From assembly GCF_947179165.1 (NCBI RefSeq), contig NC_077240.1:75673501-75737500 (forward strand): a stretch of DNA of 64,000 nt, written 5' to 3'. Below, piece after piece: positions 1-12,848 of the stretch. Position 1 is the first letter of the stretch, and each line of letters begins with the position of its first letter. Made by a program: the position numbers and the translations under genes. Origin of the DNA: Solanum dulcamara (Eukaryota > Streptophyta > Magnoliopsida > Solanales > Solanaceae). The notes beneath the pieces were generated by a model, which ran no database searches, was not told the origin of the DNA, and saw nothing but the letters and a program-made list of their open reading frames with translations.

Positions 1-1421
1 CTACAGGTAAAGCAAACATAATTGTCGATGCTCTAAGCAGGTTATCCATGGGGAGTACGGAAGAGAAAAATAAGGAGTTGGCAAAGGAAGTGCATAGACT
101 TGAGCATTTGGAAGTTCAACTTATTAAATCTAGTTAGGGCAGTACAATAGTCTGGAATAGAGCTGAATCATCTCTAGTTGCAGAGGTGAAAGAAAAGCAA
201 GATCAGGACCCTATTCTCCTTCAACTGAAAGACGAGGTTCACAAGTAGAAGGTAATAGCTTTAACCAAAGGGGGAGATGGAGTGTTTAGATATCAAGGGA
301 GATTATGTGTTCCAAGTGTTGATGGTATTCGAGAGAGAATTATGGAAGAAGCCCATAATTTCAGGTATTCCATCCATCCAGGATGACCAAATCGAATCAT
401 TTCTTGTCGAATTATTTGGGTGATTGTGGATAGGATGACCAAATTGAATTATTTCTTATCGATTAAGGTTGTGGACACCACAAAGGATTATGCCAAAGTA
501 TATCTTAGAAAGATTGTTAGACTACATGGAGTTCCTTTGTCTTTCATCTCAGATAGGGGAGCTCAATTCACTGCTTAGTTTTGGAAGTCATTTTAGAAGG
601 GTTTGGGTTCAAGAGTGAACCTTAATACTATTTTTCATCCGCAAACAGACGGCTAGGAAGAGCATACGATACAAACTTTGGAGGATATGTTGAGAGCTTG
701 TGTCATCGACTTCAAAGGTAATTAGGATGATCGTTTACCTCTTATTGAGTTTGAATACAATAATAGTTTTCATTCGAGTATTCAAATGGCCTTTATGAAG
801 AATTATATGGAAGGAGATGTAGATCACCAATTGGTTGGTTCGAAGTTGGTGAAACTAAGTTTATTGGACCAAACTTGGTTCACCAAGCTATGGAGAAGGT
901 GAAAATCATCCAAAGGAGGTTGAGGATTGCTCAGAGTCGCCAAAAATCCTACATTGATGTTAGGAAGAGGGATTTGCAGTTCGAAGTGTATGATTGGGTA
1001 TACTTAAAAATTTCACCCATTAAGGTGTGATGAGATTTGGAAAGAAAGGGAAGCTTAGTCCCTGCTACATTGGTCCTTATCAGATTGAAAATATGGTTGG
1101 TAACGTAGCCTATGAATTAGAGTTGCTCCTAGAATTAGCAGTTATTCATTCCGTGTTTCACATCTCTATGCTTAAGAAGTGTTTGGAAGATCTTTCACTT
1201 GTTGTCCCGGCTGAGAGCATTGGGGTGAAAGAGAGTTTGAGTTATGAAGAGATTCCAGTCCAGATTCTTGATCGTCAAGTTCGCAAATTAAGAACTAAGT
1301 AAATGGCATCTGTCAAAATTTTATGGCGAAATCAATTTGTTAAAAAGGCAACATAGTAAATTGAAGAAAATATGAAGGCTAAATACCCTCATCTATTCGT
1401 GCCTTCCGAGGATGATGTTTA
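1..1421 (+). pseudogene. Ty3/gypsy pol remnant (RNase H end, integrase, tail)
   Basis: Translation of short open stretches gives gypsy landmarks in order. The end of RNase H reads DALSRLSMGS near position 30, then integrase-core pieces such as IWVIVDRMTK (about 413-450) and SDRGAQFTA (about 550), HPQTDG near 640, and the C-terminal integrase stretch SVFHISMLKK (about 1150). The reading frame is cut by many stops (for example 136-138, 246-248, 577-579) and changes frame. The zinc-binding N-terminus and first part of the integrase core are missing between about 370 and 410, where 'SIHPG' runs almost straight into 'VIVDRMTK'. The element continues beyond the left window edge. It ends in an LTR on the same strand. 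It is a dead copy. Confidence 0.88.
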
Positions 1422-1605
1422 AGGTAATATTCATTACTTCTACCATTGAGTTAATGTGTATTCTTAAGTTTGAGTCATTGACTATTTCAATATGTGTTGT
1501 TTGAACATTGGAGTTTTTGAGAAATTGATGTCTTGATGATATTCGTTATTCATGTCCCCTAGTTTCATCTTCATTCGAGGACGAATGACCCCAAAGGGGA
1601 GATAT

Positions 1606-3705
1606 TGTAACACCCCTTAAAACATTGTATGTGGTGTTTTAATTCTCGACGAAAATGATACTTCTTTTGTATTTTGGGCGTAACTTTTCATAGAGTAGTC
1701 CAAATTAGGTAATTCAAATTTATGAATAACCCCAACGGCATTACCGATAAATTTCAAGGATACGTAGGTCAAATAAATTAATTTTTGTAAGACATGATGC
1801 TATGACAAAATAGATTGTTTGTAGAAGAAAAATCATATCTCATAATAGGATGCTTCAAATCGGTCCATTATTGAATGAAATGAAAGTATACTTCTAGATA
1901 TACAATTCATATGAGACACCAAATTCTAATTAGAAAGCTATCTTGTTCAAACGCAGCTCCAAAAAGGGCTTTCAATTAAAAAAAGTTTATCTCACCAACC
2001 ACGGAAAGATCTAGATCCATTTGACATCACCCATGACATCAATAGTCCTCTATTTGACATCATCCATTAGATCACAATCCTCTAATGAATTTTCAAGATC
2101 ATCTTTTATAATTATTTTTATTTATTGTTAGGTCCCTCCTCCACACCTATAAATACCCACCTTATTTTCTCATTTTATTCATCAAACTTTTTCAAGAAAT
2201 TCTTCTCTCTATACACTTTTTTACTCATTATCAAATATAGTTTCAGTTTTTAGTAATGTAAAAATATTATTTCAGTAATTCTTATACTCCGGGTAGAACA
2301 CAAAATGCTCCGGCAAGGAGAAAAGGCTAGGGGTTCAAGAGTGGTCATTGAGTTCTTCTATTCGGAGTAAAGCTTCGAATTTTAGGTATGTAAGGCTATT
2401 CATAGCATTGGATTGAGTTCATCCATGCGCTAAATATTTAAATTCATCGTAATTGACTTATAGTTGAGTTTTACCCTAATTTTTGAATTCTAAATGAGTT
2501 AATTCTTCTTCTATTGAGTTAGATATATTTATGCATTGAGATTATTATTATTTTTATCTCTCATATTATTGGAATTATTGTTCGTGGCTACTTTCCCATG
2601 AACCCTAATTGATTTGATGTTCATGAATATTATTTTATGCATGTTTTGAGTAAAAATGTTGTCTTTTAATATTCATTGACAAAAAGAGTGATTTCAATTA
2701 ATACTATATGTATTTTATTAAGTTTTGAAAGAGAAAAAGAATTGAATTTAAATGAATTTGATTCTTTGGGTTAAATGATGTTTTGAGTAAGATGTTTTGA
2801 AGTATAATGATTTGATGAAGAGGTAATGATGATGATGATGCATTGAGATCAGTTTGATATTTTAGATTAAAGTCTTATGAGACTAGATAATGAAGTTAAT
2901 ATAAACACATATTTTGGGAGTAGTATTGAGCACCGAGTTGGGTAAGAGTTTAATTGACTCAAACCCCAAAACTACGTAGCCATCATAGGATAGAGGTTAT
3001 GCCTCTTAAGTCCCAAAAAAGGACTTTGATTATTGAATCCAAGATGATGACGTCATTTAACCTAGCAAGGTATTGGATGGATGTAGCAACGACATCGCTT
3101 CGTTGTATCATCACTAGATCATAAGTGATGGTTGTCGGTTAGAGAAACTCTCAACTAAGTAAGTATTGCTTATTATTATTATTTTTAAACTTGCATTACC
3201 TATTGATGTTGAGATGATGTTGAGTTCTGAGCCGAGTCTTCTTGACAAGAGTTTCTTGATATTTGTCCTTACTTTCCTGCCATATTACATACTCGTACAT
3301 TCCATGTACTAACGTCATTCGACCTGCATCGTTGAAGATCATTACTTTCCAGCTATTTGGTGAGTCCTTGTATTCAGAGGAACTTTTTATCCTTTTATTA
3401 TTATTGAATATTATGTTTCTTTTTAGGTATCCATGGACATGTCATTGGCACCGTCTGATAGTGTTAGAGAATTCATAGACGGAGTTTGATGATGCAATTG
3501 GAGTAGTTCTCCTTTAAAATTACTTTTTTTAAGGATTATTTCTTTCATTTGATGTTGATGATGGCGAGCCCACATAAGTATTCTTATTTTCACTTAAGTC
3601 TTTCGCTGATGAATGAATGTGTGATGAGACCAAGTGGTTCTCTCAGAGGCCAGAGATGGTTTCTGAGTGTCGGTCATGCCTAGGGTACCCTATCGGGGCA
3701 TGACA
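1606..3705 (+). repeat. 3' LTR of the gypsy element
   Basis: The LTR begins TGTAACACCCC right after a purine-rich tract (CCAAAGGGGAGATAT, 1591-1605) and ends GGGGCATGACA. This gives TG...CA ends and about 2.1 kb. The same family, inverted, forms the solo LTR at 9164-11487; the two share the start (TGTAA..CCCC), TTTTAATTCTCG and GTATTTTGGGC. A TATAAATA-like box lies near 2149. The left LTR is outside the window, so no TSD can be checked. Confidence 0.85.
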
Positions 3706-3779
3706 TTAATAAACACAATGGATTGACATAGGCTGCAATTTCATGCCTTTGTTTCTTTATTTATTTTTCCTTTTTGGCC

Positions 3780-4240
3780 AAAAAAGTATTGATTTTCCCC
3801 TGCTTTGGATAGTTTCTTGCCTGATGGCTTGATTTTTGGCAAGTCTTGCAAACGTTTTCTCCAGCCTATTTACTTTGACTAGATGAAGCAATTTTCATTT
3901 TTTTTCCTTGCCCTTGTCATTCTTGTCATGTCTATGACTATGTTTCTTCCAGTCCTTGTCCTTCTTCTTTATCTTAGTCTTAGATGAAGGAGTAGGATCA
4001 GAAGTGACACTGGTTGATCGAATGTCGACCAAGGCATCAACAATAGAAATTGCACTTAACATATCTTGGACTTTTTGAATGGGTGATTCATTTTGTGCCC
4101 AACCTGGCATTTCAAAAATAAATTGTGCAACATATCTCCGTATGACATATTTCTAATATTCATCCAGAACGATGTGAATTCCTTCATATATTTTCGAATA
4201 GAACCAACTTGCTTCAACCGCTTCAACAATTTAGCCCCAG
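3780..4240 (-). pseudogene. gypsy gag fragment, inverted
   Basis: Read on the minus strand, the segment shows a retrotransposon gag pattern. It reads LKRLKQVGSIRKYMKEF (about 4228-4178), then, after a frame change, MPGWAQNESPIQKVQDMLSA and a lysine-rich linker. A degraded zinc-knuckle-like part (CKTCQKSSHQARNYPKQGK) follows near 3850-3800. Known gypsy gag proteins have the same order: Gln/Lys-rich helix, 'GS/REY..EF', then a CCHC knuckle. Frame changes and stops show it is broken. It abuts the 3' end of the gypsy LTR but runs the opposite way, so it comes from another insertion. Confidence 0.6.
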
Positions 4241-4340
4241 ACGTACATCACCCATCCCCAGACCACAAATACCACATTAAAACCTACAAAAGGGATAAAA
4301 TAGAAAAAATACACAAAATCATAAAGCGTTTATGAGGATC

Positions 4341-5083
4341 GCTACAAGTAACCTAAATTTACTGAAAGGTTATATAATAAACCCAATTTACTCAAGGGTT
4401 AATTAGTAATTTAGTCAAACGGAAAAAAAGAAACAACTAAGGAGTAAAAGAGAAAAAAAGCTGAAACACAGGTTTTAAAATAGAAAAGAGATTTTTTCAA
4501 TCTTAATCATGAAGGTAATGTTTCTAAGTTTTTATTTGAGTTTAATTTGTGATCATGAGTAGATTTTTATGATCTAAACATGAAAAAATTGTGAGAAATT
4601 GAAGTAGTCTAATCCAGAGTTCTTCAACCCAAATCACTGATTTAAAAGAAAATTCGTGTTATTAGAATTTGATTTTGATTAGTATTCTAGAATCCACTTG
4701 CCAAGGATAATTTTTTCATGGTCATGGTATGATAATTCTGACATGTTAGCCTGAGTTGGATTTTCAGATTAACCTTTGATAATGAATTGACTTGAGTTAA
4801 ATTTTTTTAAAATATTCATTGAATAAATTTTGACATTTCTAAATTCATTTTTGTATAGTTTGAGGTGTTCCAAAGACTTTATAGTGTAATTTTAATTTAT
4901 TGGATCCGAAAGAATTTGAATTTGAAGTGATGAGACATTAAACTTTGGATACTTGATTTTCAAAGCTTGCTTTTAAAAAATATTTTGTCTTTCTGATCCA
5001 CGTGTTAGGATGAGCATGTGCTTTGTAGAATTAGTGATCTTTGACCAACTATGTATATATTATTTTATATAAAATGTTGAAAT
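4341..5083. other. gene-free AT-rich stretch
   Basis: I find no coding potential, LTR ends or inverted repeats here. The segment lies between the inverted gag scrap and the left LTR of the copia element. Confidence 0.5.
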
Positions 5084-5314
5084 TGTTAAGTGGAATGTCC
5101 ACAAAATTATTTAAATAAAGTGGGCAATCCACTAATTTTCTCCTATATATATATATATATGTCATATTGACATGAAGAATATAAGGTAATAAAAAAGAAA
5201 ACAAAGTAAATACCGATTACATTTTCTTCTCGTTCTCTTTTTCTTCCTCTGTTTTCCTTTCTTTTCTCTTACTCTCTCCACTTTATTTTGTTAAAGATAG
5301 AATATTTCACAACA
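5084..5314 (+). repeat. 5' LTR of copia element A
   Basis: It starts TGTTAAGTGG and ends TTTCACAACA. It lacks the GGCCCACTGAAAGTGGG segment seen in the 3' LTR, so the two have diverged by indels as well as substitutions. It contains a TATATATA run near 5145-5160. Confidence 0.85.
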
Positions 5315-5330
5315 CGTTATCAGCACGAGG
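5315..5330 (+). other. putative primer-binding region of copia A
   Basis: CGTTATCAGCACGAGG follows the LTR directly. It partly resembles the TGGTATCAGAGC primer site for initiator-Met tRNA (shared TATCAG), but is not a clean match. I infer a primer site only from its position. Confidence 0.4.
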
Positions 5331-5394
5331 CTCCGGCTATTATTTCAAGGTAACAAAAGGTGATAAGAATTTTATTTAATTTTCTTTTCAGAAA

Positions 5395-6387
5395 ATGGCA
5401 AATATTTCCAAATTTGAATTCGTTGCTTTGGATATTTCTGGAAAAGACTACTCCTCATAGGCATTAGATGCCGAAATTCATCTTGAATCGATGGGTCTGG
5501 CAAACACCATCAAAGATGATAACATGGCATCTAGTCAAGACCGTGCAAAAGCTATGATTTTCCTCCTCCACCATCTTGACGAGGGTCTTAAATTACAACA
5601 TCTTACATTAAAAGATCCCCTGAAATTGTGGAAAAATTTAAAGGAAAGATATGACCACCTGAAGTTGGTCATGCTTCCACAAATACGTCATGACTGATTG
5701 AATCTGAGACTAATGGACATTAAAAATATAACTGAATATAATTCTGCTTTATTTAGAATTATAGCTCAGTTAACTATATGCGGAGATGAAATCACAAAAC
5801 AAGAAAAACTTGAAAAAATATACTCCACATTTCCACCCGCGAATATGCTCTTGCAGCAGCAATATCACGGAAAAGGCTTTACAAAATATTATGAATTATT
5901 ATCTCACTTACTTATTGCTGAACGTCATAATGAATTATTAATGAAAAATCTTGATAGTCGGCCCGTTGGTTCTTTACCGCTCCCTAAAGTGAATCAAGAA
6001 AATTATAACTAACGAGAAAGAGGTCATTGCCCCAGTCATGGTCATGGTGGTGGTCATGGGCGACAAAGAAATTATAATCATGATGCTCGGCTGGCACCGA
6101 GAAATGATCAGCAGTATAAAAGGCAGGGTAAAAAGCCAGAAGCTTTACCCAAGAAAAATTCAGAAAGTGTATGCCATAGATGTGGAGGTGTGGGGCACTG
6201 GTCGCGGACTTGCCGGTCGTCAAAATGCTTGGTTCAGCTATATCAGGCATCGATAAAGAGGGCAGAAAATAATCTAGAGACAAATTTTATTTCTGAGGAC
6301 AATATTGAGCCCATGCATCTAGATATAGCTGATTTCTTTAATTTTTCTGAAGTAAATATGAATGTTGATAAGCCCAATGATATTTAA
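5395..6387 (+). pseudogene. copia A gag
   Basis: It starts MANISKFEFVALDISG at 5395, typical of copia gag. A TAG follows at 5458-5460, then pieces continue in the same and shifted frames (5491-5697, 5698-6012). A CCHC zinc knuckle C-x2-C-x4-H-x4-C (CHRCGGVGHWSRTC) lies at 6172-6213 and would bind the RNA genome in the particle. Downstream is an acidic tail to 6387. At least two stops and a frame change prevent a full-length product. Confidence 0.8.
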
Positions 6388-6519
6388 ATAATTCTCTTTG
6401 TTGTTGTCTGTATTAAATATTATGTTTGTATTTTTCAAGATCCATGTAAGGAAATAAAATTTTTTATAATAAATCATGTATTAATTATAATATTTACTTT
6501 CTTTCCTTTTGAAGAAAAT

Positions 6520-9163
6520 ATGGAAATGCCTCAAATTTTATTTGGATCAATGATCAATCAAGAACATATTAGTGTAATTGATAGTGGAACAACTCATGCT
6601 ATTTTTAAAGATGAGAAATATTTTTCCAACTTGCTTAGAAGAAAAGCTAATGTTACTACGATATCTGGCAATTCCAAAATGATTGAAGGCTCCGGAAGAG
6701 CTACTATAATTCTGCCTAAAAGGAAAAAAATTATTATAGAAGATGCCCTATTCTCTTCTAAATTCCCAAGAAACTTGTTAAGTTTTAAAGATATCCGCAG
6801 AAATGGATATCATGTTGAGACACTAACTGAAATAAATACTGAATATCTTGGTATAACCAAAAGTGTCTCAGGCCAGAAATATATTTTGGAAAAATTACCA
6901 ACTTTGTCATCTGGCTTATATTATGCAATAATTAATGCAATTGAAGCACATATGATCGTAAACCAGAAGTTTACTAATCCAAATACATTTGTGTTATGGC
7001 ATGATCGAATAGGTCATTCTGGATCAATAATGATGAGACGAATTCTTGAAAATTCAACTGGACATCCGTTAAAGAACCAGAAGATTCTTACAAATGATGA
7101 ATTTTCATATGATGCTTGTTATCAAGGCAAATTAATTGCCAGGCCATCGATCCTGAAGGTTGGCATCGAATCTCCTGGCTTTTTAGAGCGTATACATGGA
7201 GATATATGTGGACCTATTCATCCACCTAGTGGATTATTTAGATATTTTATGGTCCTAATTGATGCATCATCTAGATGGTCTCATGTGTGCCACTTATCAT
7301 TCCACAACCTGACGTTTGCGAAGTTTTTGGCACAAATAATAAGATTAAGAGCGCAATTCCCAGATTATCCAATTAAGGTCATTCGCCTTAATAATGCTGG
7401 AGAATTTACATCCCAAGCTTTTGATGATTATTGCTTATCAATTGAGATAAAAATTGAACATCATGTTGCTCATGTTCATACTCAAAATAGACTTGCAGAG
7501 TCATTTATAAGCGCCTACAATTGATAGTAAGACCTCTACTAATGAAAACAAAATTGTCAATTACTGTTTGGGGTCATGCTATCTTATATGCAGCAACACT
7601 TGTACGTCTCAGACCGACACATTATAATAAATATTCTCCATCACAATTAGTATATGGTCATGAACTAAATATAGCCCATTTAAAAATTTTTGGTTGTGCG
7701 GTATACGTGCCTGTAGCACCACCGCAACGTATAAAAATGGGCCCTTAATGAAGGTTGGGCATATATGTTGGGTTTGACTCAACCTCCATAATTCGATACC
7801 TTGAATCGTTGACTAGAGATTTATTCACTGCTCAATTTGCTGATTGTCGGTTTGATGAAACACTTTTCCCGCCATTAGCAGGAGGTCCATAAAATCATCA
7901 ACTTACAAAAAATAGCAAATCAAAAGCCAGATGCATTTACTGATTTGAAAAGGATAACTAAGTCACATATCCCTGCAGTAAATGTGCCTATCCGGATTGA
8001 TGTCCCAAAAGGACCATCTACTAGTATCATAGCTTCTGAATCCCAAACACGCCTGAAGCGTGGTAGACCATTGGGTTCAAAGGATAAAAATCCTAGAAAA
8101 AGAAGCGTAAGAAATAATAAAGATGATACTACACACAAACTTCCTGAAGAAGATCAAGGTTTGAGTATTGCTGATATTCTTGAAGAAATCAGTGAACTCG
8201 AGAATCAAGTGAATGAAGAACTTTCAATAAGTTCTATCGGTGATGAGATAAATTTAGATCGATCGAAAATTACGGTGGATAATGTTTTTGCATATAATGT
8301 TATAATTAACCTCATGCAAGATAATAAAAATTTCAAAATTTAAAAAAAAAAAAAAACCTCATGCAAGATAGTGAAAGTATTGAGCCTAAATCCGTCGAAG
8401 AATTTTGACGTAGATGTCATTGGCCAGAATGGCAAAAATCAATTCAATCAGAATTAGACTCACTTACTAAACATGAGGTTTTTGGACCTGTAGTCCAAAC
8501 CCCTGAAGGTGTAAAACCAGTTGGCTAAAAATGGGTTTTTGTGCGAAAATGAAATAAGAAAAATGAAATTGTAAGATACAAGGCACGCCTTGTTGCACAA
8601 GGATTCTCTCAAAGATCCGGAGTCAACTATGAAGAAACATATTCACCTGTTATGGATGGAATAACATTTTGATGTCTCATCAGTTTAGCTGTACATAAAA
8701 ATCTTGAAATACATTTAATGGATGTAGTTACAGCTTACCTTTATGGTTTACTTGATAATGAAATTTACATAAAAATTTCATATGGATTAAAATTGCCTGA
8801 AGCATGTAAAAAGTCTCGGGAAATGTACTCAATAAAACTGCAAAGATCATTATATGGTTTAAAACAATCAGGGCGTATGTGGTATAATCGCCTCAGTGAG
8901 TACTTGATAAATGAAGGTTATATAAATGATGTCATTTGTCCATGTGTTTTTATTAAGAAAAGGGAATCAGAGTTTGTGATACTCGCCGTTTATGTTGATG
9001 ACATAAATCTCATTGGAACCCCTAAAGAGGTCCAAAAGGCGATTGAATATTTAAAGAAAGAATTTGAAATAAAATATCTCAGAAAGACAAAACTTTGTCT
9101 AGGCCTGCAAATTGAATATTTAGCAAATGAAGTTTTTGCCCATCAATCTGCCTACACTGAAAA
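6520..9163 (+). pseudogene. copia A pol, left part (protease, integrase, RT)
   Basis: Protease: VIDSGTTHAIF near 6560-6600, where most copia elements have DSGATHT. The pre-integrase zinc motif (LWHDRIGHSG) is near 7000. Integrase core: HGDICGPIHPPSG near 7195 and VIRLNNAGEFTS near 7380, in which the usual second catalytic Asp (R-x-D-N) reads R-L-N-N, so a key residue is lost. RT: MDVVTAYLYG at 8718 and the active-site box YVDDINLIG near 8990. There are stops between 7749 and 7945 and at several later points. The frame stops at the solo-LTR insertion (9164) and resumes at 11488. Confidence 0.85.
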
Positions 9164-11487
9164 TGTCACGACCCAAGCCTAGGGCCTAGACGTGACATGG
9201 AGAATGAGGAACCCGAAAGTACCTCAATCAAGCCTCTTAGCATTCTTTTAGCCTTTCATAGGTAATGATGATAAATAAATAAGCGAAAATCATAATAGTA
9301 AATCCTCAACTTACATATGTCCAACAATACCTCTAACTATTAGATTTAATGGGGCTAAGACAAGTCCCTAGCTCACCCTCAATTATAATAGAAGAAATGC
9401 CATAGTAAAATATCTTAACATATCATAAGCTAGAAAGATAAAGGAGTATTATTCCCGGAATATGGGAACTCACCAAAAGTAGTCTTCAATGGAATATCAA
9501 CTAGCCACGTGGAGAAGAACGAAGAGGAGCACTGATCCCTAGATGGTGATATCATGTAGGCAAAAGAGTATGCGTTAGTACTTTGAATGTACTAAGTTTG
9601 TAAGGATGCATGAACATTGAGGAAACATTAAAACATTTATGTAATATGGAACAAATTTAATGTATGCATAATAAATTATATAAATCCTTTAAAACATTCA
9701 TTTTGTGGGAAATTAACCATAACCGACATTTAAGACCATGCGAGCTATTACATGGAATCCAACATAACCCCCTACGTTGGCCGGGGAGATTACTCGTCAG
9801 GTAGAACTCCGTCAACTTCATTCATTTCTTTAACTTTAACTTTAAGGGCTATTTATGGATCCATTAGCCTAAGCCTACAAGGGCTCCTATGTTGGCACAT
9901 AGTTAATGAGACAAGGGGTTGCTACTAGGATTCCCTTACCGAATCCCACCTCAATGCCTCATTCAGTGCTAAATCAATCCAACGGAATAGTTTAATACTT
10001 CAAAATATTCATAGCATATAACTTAAGAATTTCAAACATCATATTCGGTAGAATAGCTCATTAAAATATTTGATAATTCAAATATGCAAGAATTGTCCTT
10101 ATTGCATAAAGAATCCATCATTCATATCATCTCATCATTTTTTCATTTCATAAGACTCCCTTTTTTATCATAGATATTGCTTTTATAAACATTTATTTGG
10201 AATCAAAGCTTTCAAGTCAAACTTTATTAAAAATATAGTAAAACTAGGTGGGTTCAAATCACTTCAACTTGCAAATATGTATGTAAATAAATATACATAA
10301 ATACTTTGAAATCCATTAATTAAAAATCATGTTTTAACCAATCCACCATAAATTTCAAGAACCTTTAAATAGATAAATAGAGGAATTACTTGCAAATCAT
10401 CAATTCATAATATGAAATTATGTCGCATCAAAATAGATCAATATTCATTAGTTTAACCATGATTCATACTATTAAGTAAAAATAAAAATTTACCATAAGA
10501 AAATATTACTTGAAATCAAGATATTTAATTGAAAGAGTTTTTGGACTACATGGGTGGAAGAACCCATGGATAAACATACACATAACTTAGAGTAGAGCTT
10601 AAAGAAAATAAATACAATTTATCATATAATCAAAATAATTTAGACATGAGAGTGGAAGGAATACTCTCATTAAAGCCTTACATACCTGGAATTCGAAGCT
10701 TTAGTCGGTACCAAAAGACTTAGTAAACACTCTTGAGTCCTAACTTTTCTCCCCGCCGGAACATTTTGTGTACTACCCGGAGTATATGAATCACCGGAAT
10801 AGTATTTCTTCACTACTAAGAACTAAAACTATATTTGAGAATGTGTAAAGAAGTGTATAGAGAGAAGACTTGCTTGAGAAAGCTTGATAAATAAAATGAG
10901 GAAATAAGGTAGGTATTTATAGGTGGAAAGAGAGACCGAACAATAAATAAAATAATTATAAAGAAAAATCTGAAAATTTAATGAAATATATTGATGTCAG
11001 GGATGATGTTAAATTGAGGACAATTTATGTCATGAGTGATGTCAAATGTATCTAGATCTTTCCATGGTAGGTGAAATGAGTTATCTTTGACAGAATACTC
11101 CTTTTCAGAGCTGCATTTGAATAGGATAAATTCCTTATTAGGATTTGGTGTCTTCATAAGAATTGTAAATATAGAAGTCTAGTTGCATTTCGTTCAAGAA
11201 TTAACCAATTTGGATAATCCTACAATAAGATATGATTTTTCTTCTATAAATACTCCTTTTCGTCACAGCATTCTGTCTTACAATAATTAATTTATTTGAC
11301 CTACTTAACCTCTGAAACATAAAATATGGACTCACAAGAGTTGTAGGTAAAGATCTTGTGGTTACTCAAAAATTTGAATCACCCAATTTTGATATTCCTA
11401 TGAAAAGTTATGCCCAAAATACAGAGGTTGTATCATATTTAGGCGAGAATTAAAACATCGTATACAACGTTTTTAGGGGATATTACA
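9164..11487 (-). mobile_element. solo LTR of the gypsy family, nested in copia RT
   Basis: On the minus strand it begins TGTAATATCCCC and ends GGGTCGTGACA, giving TG...CA ends. It is flanked by the perfect 5-bp duplication GAAAA (9159-9163 and 11488-11492). Removing the LTR and one GAAAA rejoins the host frame as AYTE-KILKRFYMDK, the expected copia RT sequence, so the boundaries are exact. It is the same family as the LTR at 1606-3705. A lone LTR with a TSD is the usual product of LTR-LTR recombination. Confidence 0.93.
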
Positions 11488-12280
11488 GAAAAGATCTTAA
11501 AAAGATTCTACATGGACAAAGTACATCCATTAAGTACTCCAATGGTTGTTCGATCACTTGAAGTGGAAAAAGATTCATTTCGACCTCCAAAGGAGAATGA
11601 TGAACTTCTTGGTCCTGAAGTATCATACCTCAGTGCAATGGGTGCACTTATGTATCTTGCTAACGCAATTAGACCTGATATAACATTTTCTGTAAATTTG
11701 CTGGCAAGGTATAGTTCATCCCCAATGCGAAGACATTGGAACGGTATCAATCATATTTTGCGATACCTAAAGGGTACTGTTGATATGGGTTTGTTTTATA
11801 CTAACAAAGATAGTGCAGACCTTATTGGTTATGCAAATGCAGGTTATTTATCAGACCCACACAAAGCTCGATCTCAAACAAGCTATCTATTTACACACGG
11901 AAGGAGTGCTATATCATGGTGATCCACAAAGCAGTCAATTATTGCTACTTCTTCAAATCATGCTGAAATAATAGCAATTTATGAAGCAAGTAGAGAATTT
12001 GTATGGTTGAGATCAATGATACAGTTCATCAAAGAAAGATGTGACCTGGAAAATGATGTCAAAGTACCCACAGTTATATTCGAAGATAATACCGCGTGCA
12101 TAGCTCAATTGAAAAGTGGCTTCATAAAGGAGACAGAACAAAATATATTTTACCAAAATTATTTTTCACACACGATCTTTAGAAGAATGGTGAAATTGAT
12201 GTACAATAAGTTCGTTCAAGTGATAATCTTGCAGATTTATTCACAAAGGCATTACCAACCTCAACTTTTGAAAAACTAAG
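11488..12280 (+). pseudogene. copia A pol, right part (RT end and RNase H)
   Basis: This continues the interrupted RT with KILKRFYMDKVHPLSTPMVV, followed by the RT-RNase H linker (MGALMYLANAIRPDITFSVN). RNase H follows: YANAGYLSDPHKARSQTSY where SDADWLSDP is expected, so a catalytic Asp has become Asn. The box FEDNTACIAQLKSG (near 12080) is kept. There is a TGA at 11920-11922 and a frame change near 12150-12200. It ends before the polypurine tract and the 3' LTR. Confidence 0.83.
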
Positions 12281-12602
12281 ATATAAGGTTGGAATGCGTC
12301 ATCTCCAAAATATCAAATGAAGTTTTCATCAGGGAGAGTAAAATACGCGTTGCACTCTTTTTCCCTTAACCAAAGTTTTGTTCCACTGGATTTTCCTGGT
12401 AAGCTTTTTAATGAGGCAGCATTCAATGCGTATTACCAGATATGTGTATTTTTTTCCTTCGCTAGTTTTTTTTCCCACTGGGTTTTTCTAGGAAGATTTT
12501 TAACGAGACACAATATCTATGGATATTCCGAATAACTATGTATCTTATTTCTTGTAAAGTATTTTTATAGCGGCACATTACACGTGGACATCCAAGGGGG
12601 AG

Positions 12603-12843
12603 TGTTAAGTGGAATGTCCACAAAATTATTTAAATAAAGTGGGGCCCACTGAAAGTGGGCAGCCCACTAATTTTCTCCTATATATATATGCCATATTGGC
12701 ATGAAAAATATAAGGTAATAAAAAAGAAAACAAAACAAATATAGATTACATTTCCTTCTCGTTCTCTTTTTCTTCCTCTGTTTTCCTTCCTTTTCTCTTA
12801 CTCTCTCCACTTTATTTTGTTAAAGATAGAATATTTCATAACA
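12603..12843 (+). repeat. 3' LTR of copia element A
   Basis: It starts TGTTAAGTGGAATGTCC and ends TTTCATAACA, 241 bp. It differs from the 5' LTR by an extra GGCCCACTGAAAGTGGG segment, a shorter TA run and scattered substitutions. This divergence fits an old insertion. Confidence 0.85.
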
Positions 12844-12848
12844 AAAAT

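Larger units (their letters stand above)
5084..12843 (+). mobile_element. old Ty1/copia element, split by a nested solo LTR
   Basis: It has matching direct LTRs at 5084-5314 and 12603-12843, both starting TGTTAAGTGGAATGTCC and ending in ..ACA. The flanking 5-mers are GAAAT (5079-5083) and AAAAT (12844-12848), a target-site duplication with one mismatch. A purine tract (CCAAGGGGGAG) precedes the right LTR. The order gag, protease, integrase, RT, RNase H is that of copia. Without the nested 2324-bp LTR and its duplicated 5-mer it is about 5.4 kb, normal for copia. Its frame has many stops and shifts, so it is dead. Confidence 0.9.
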
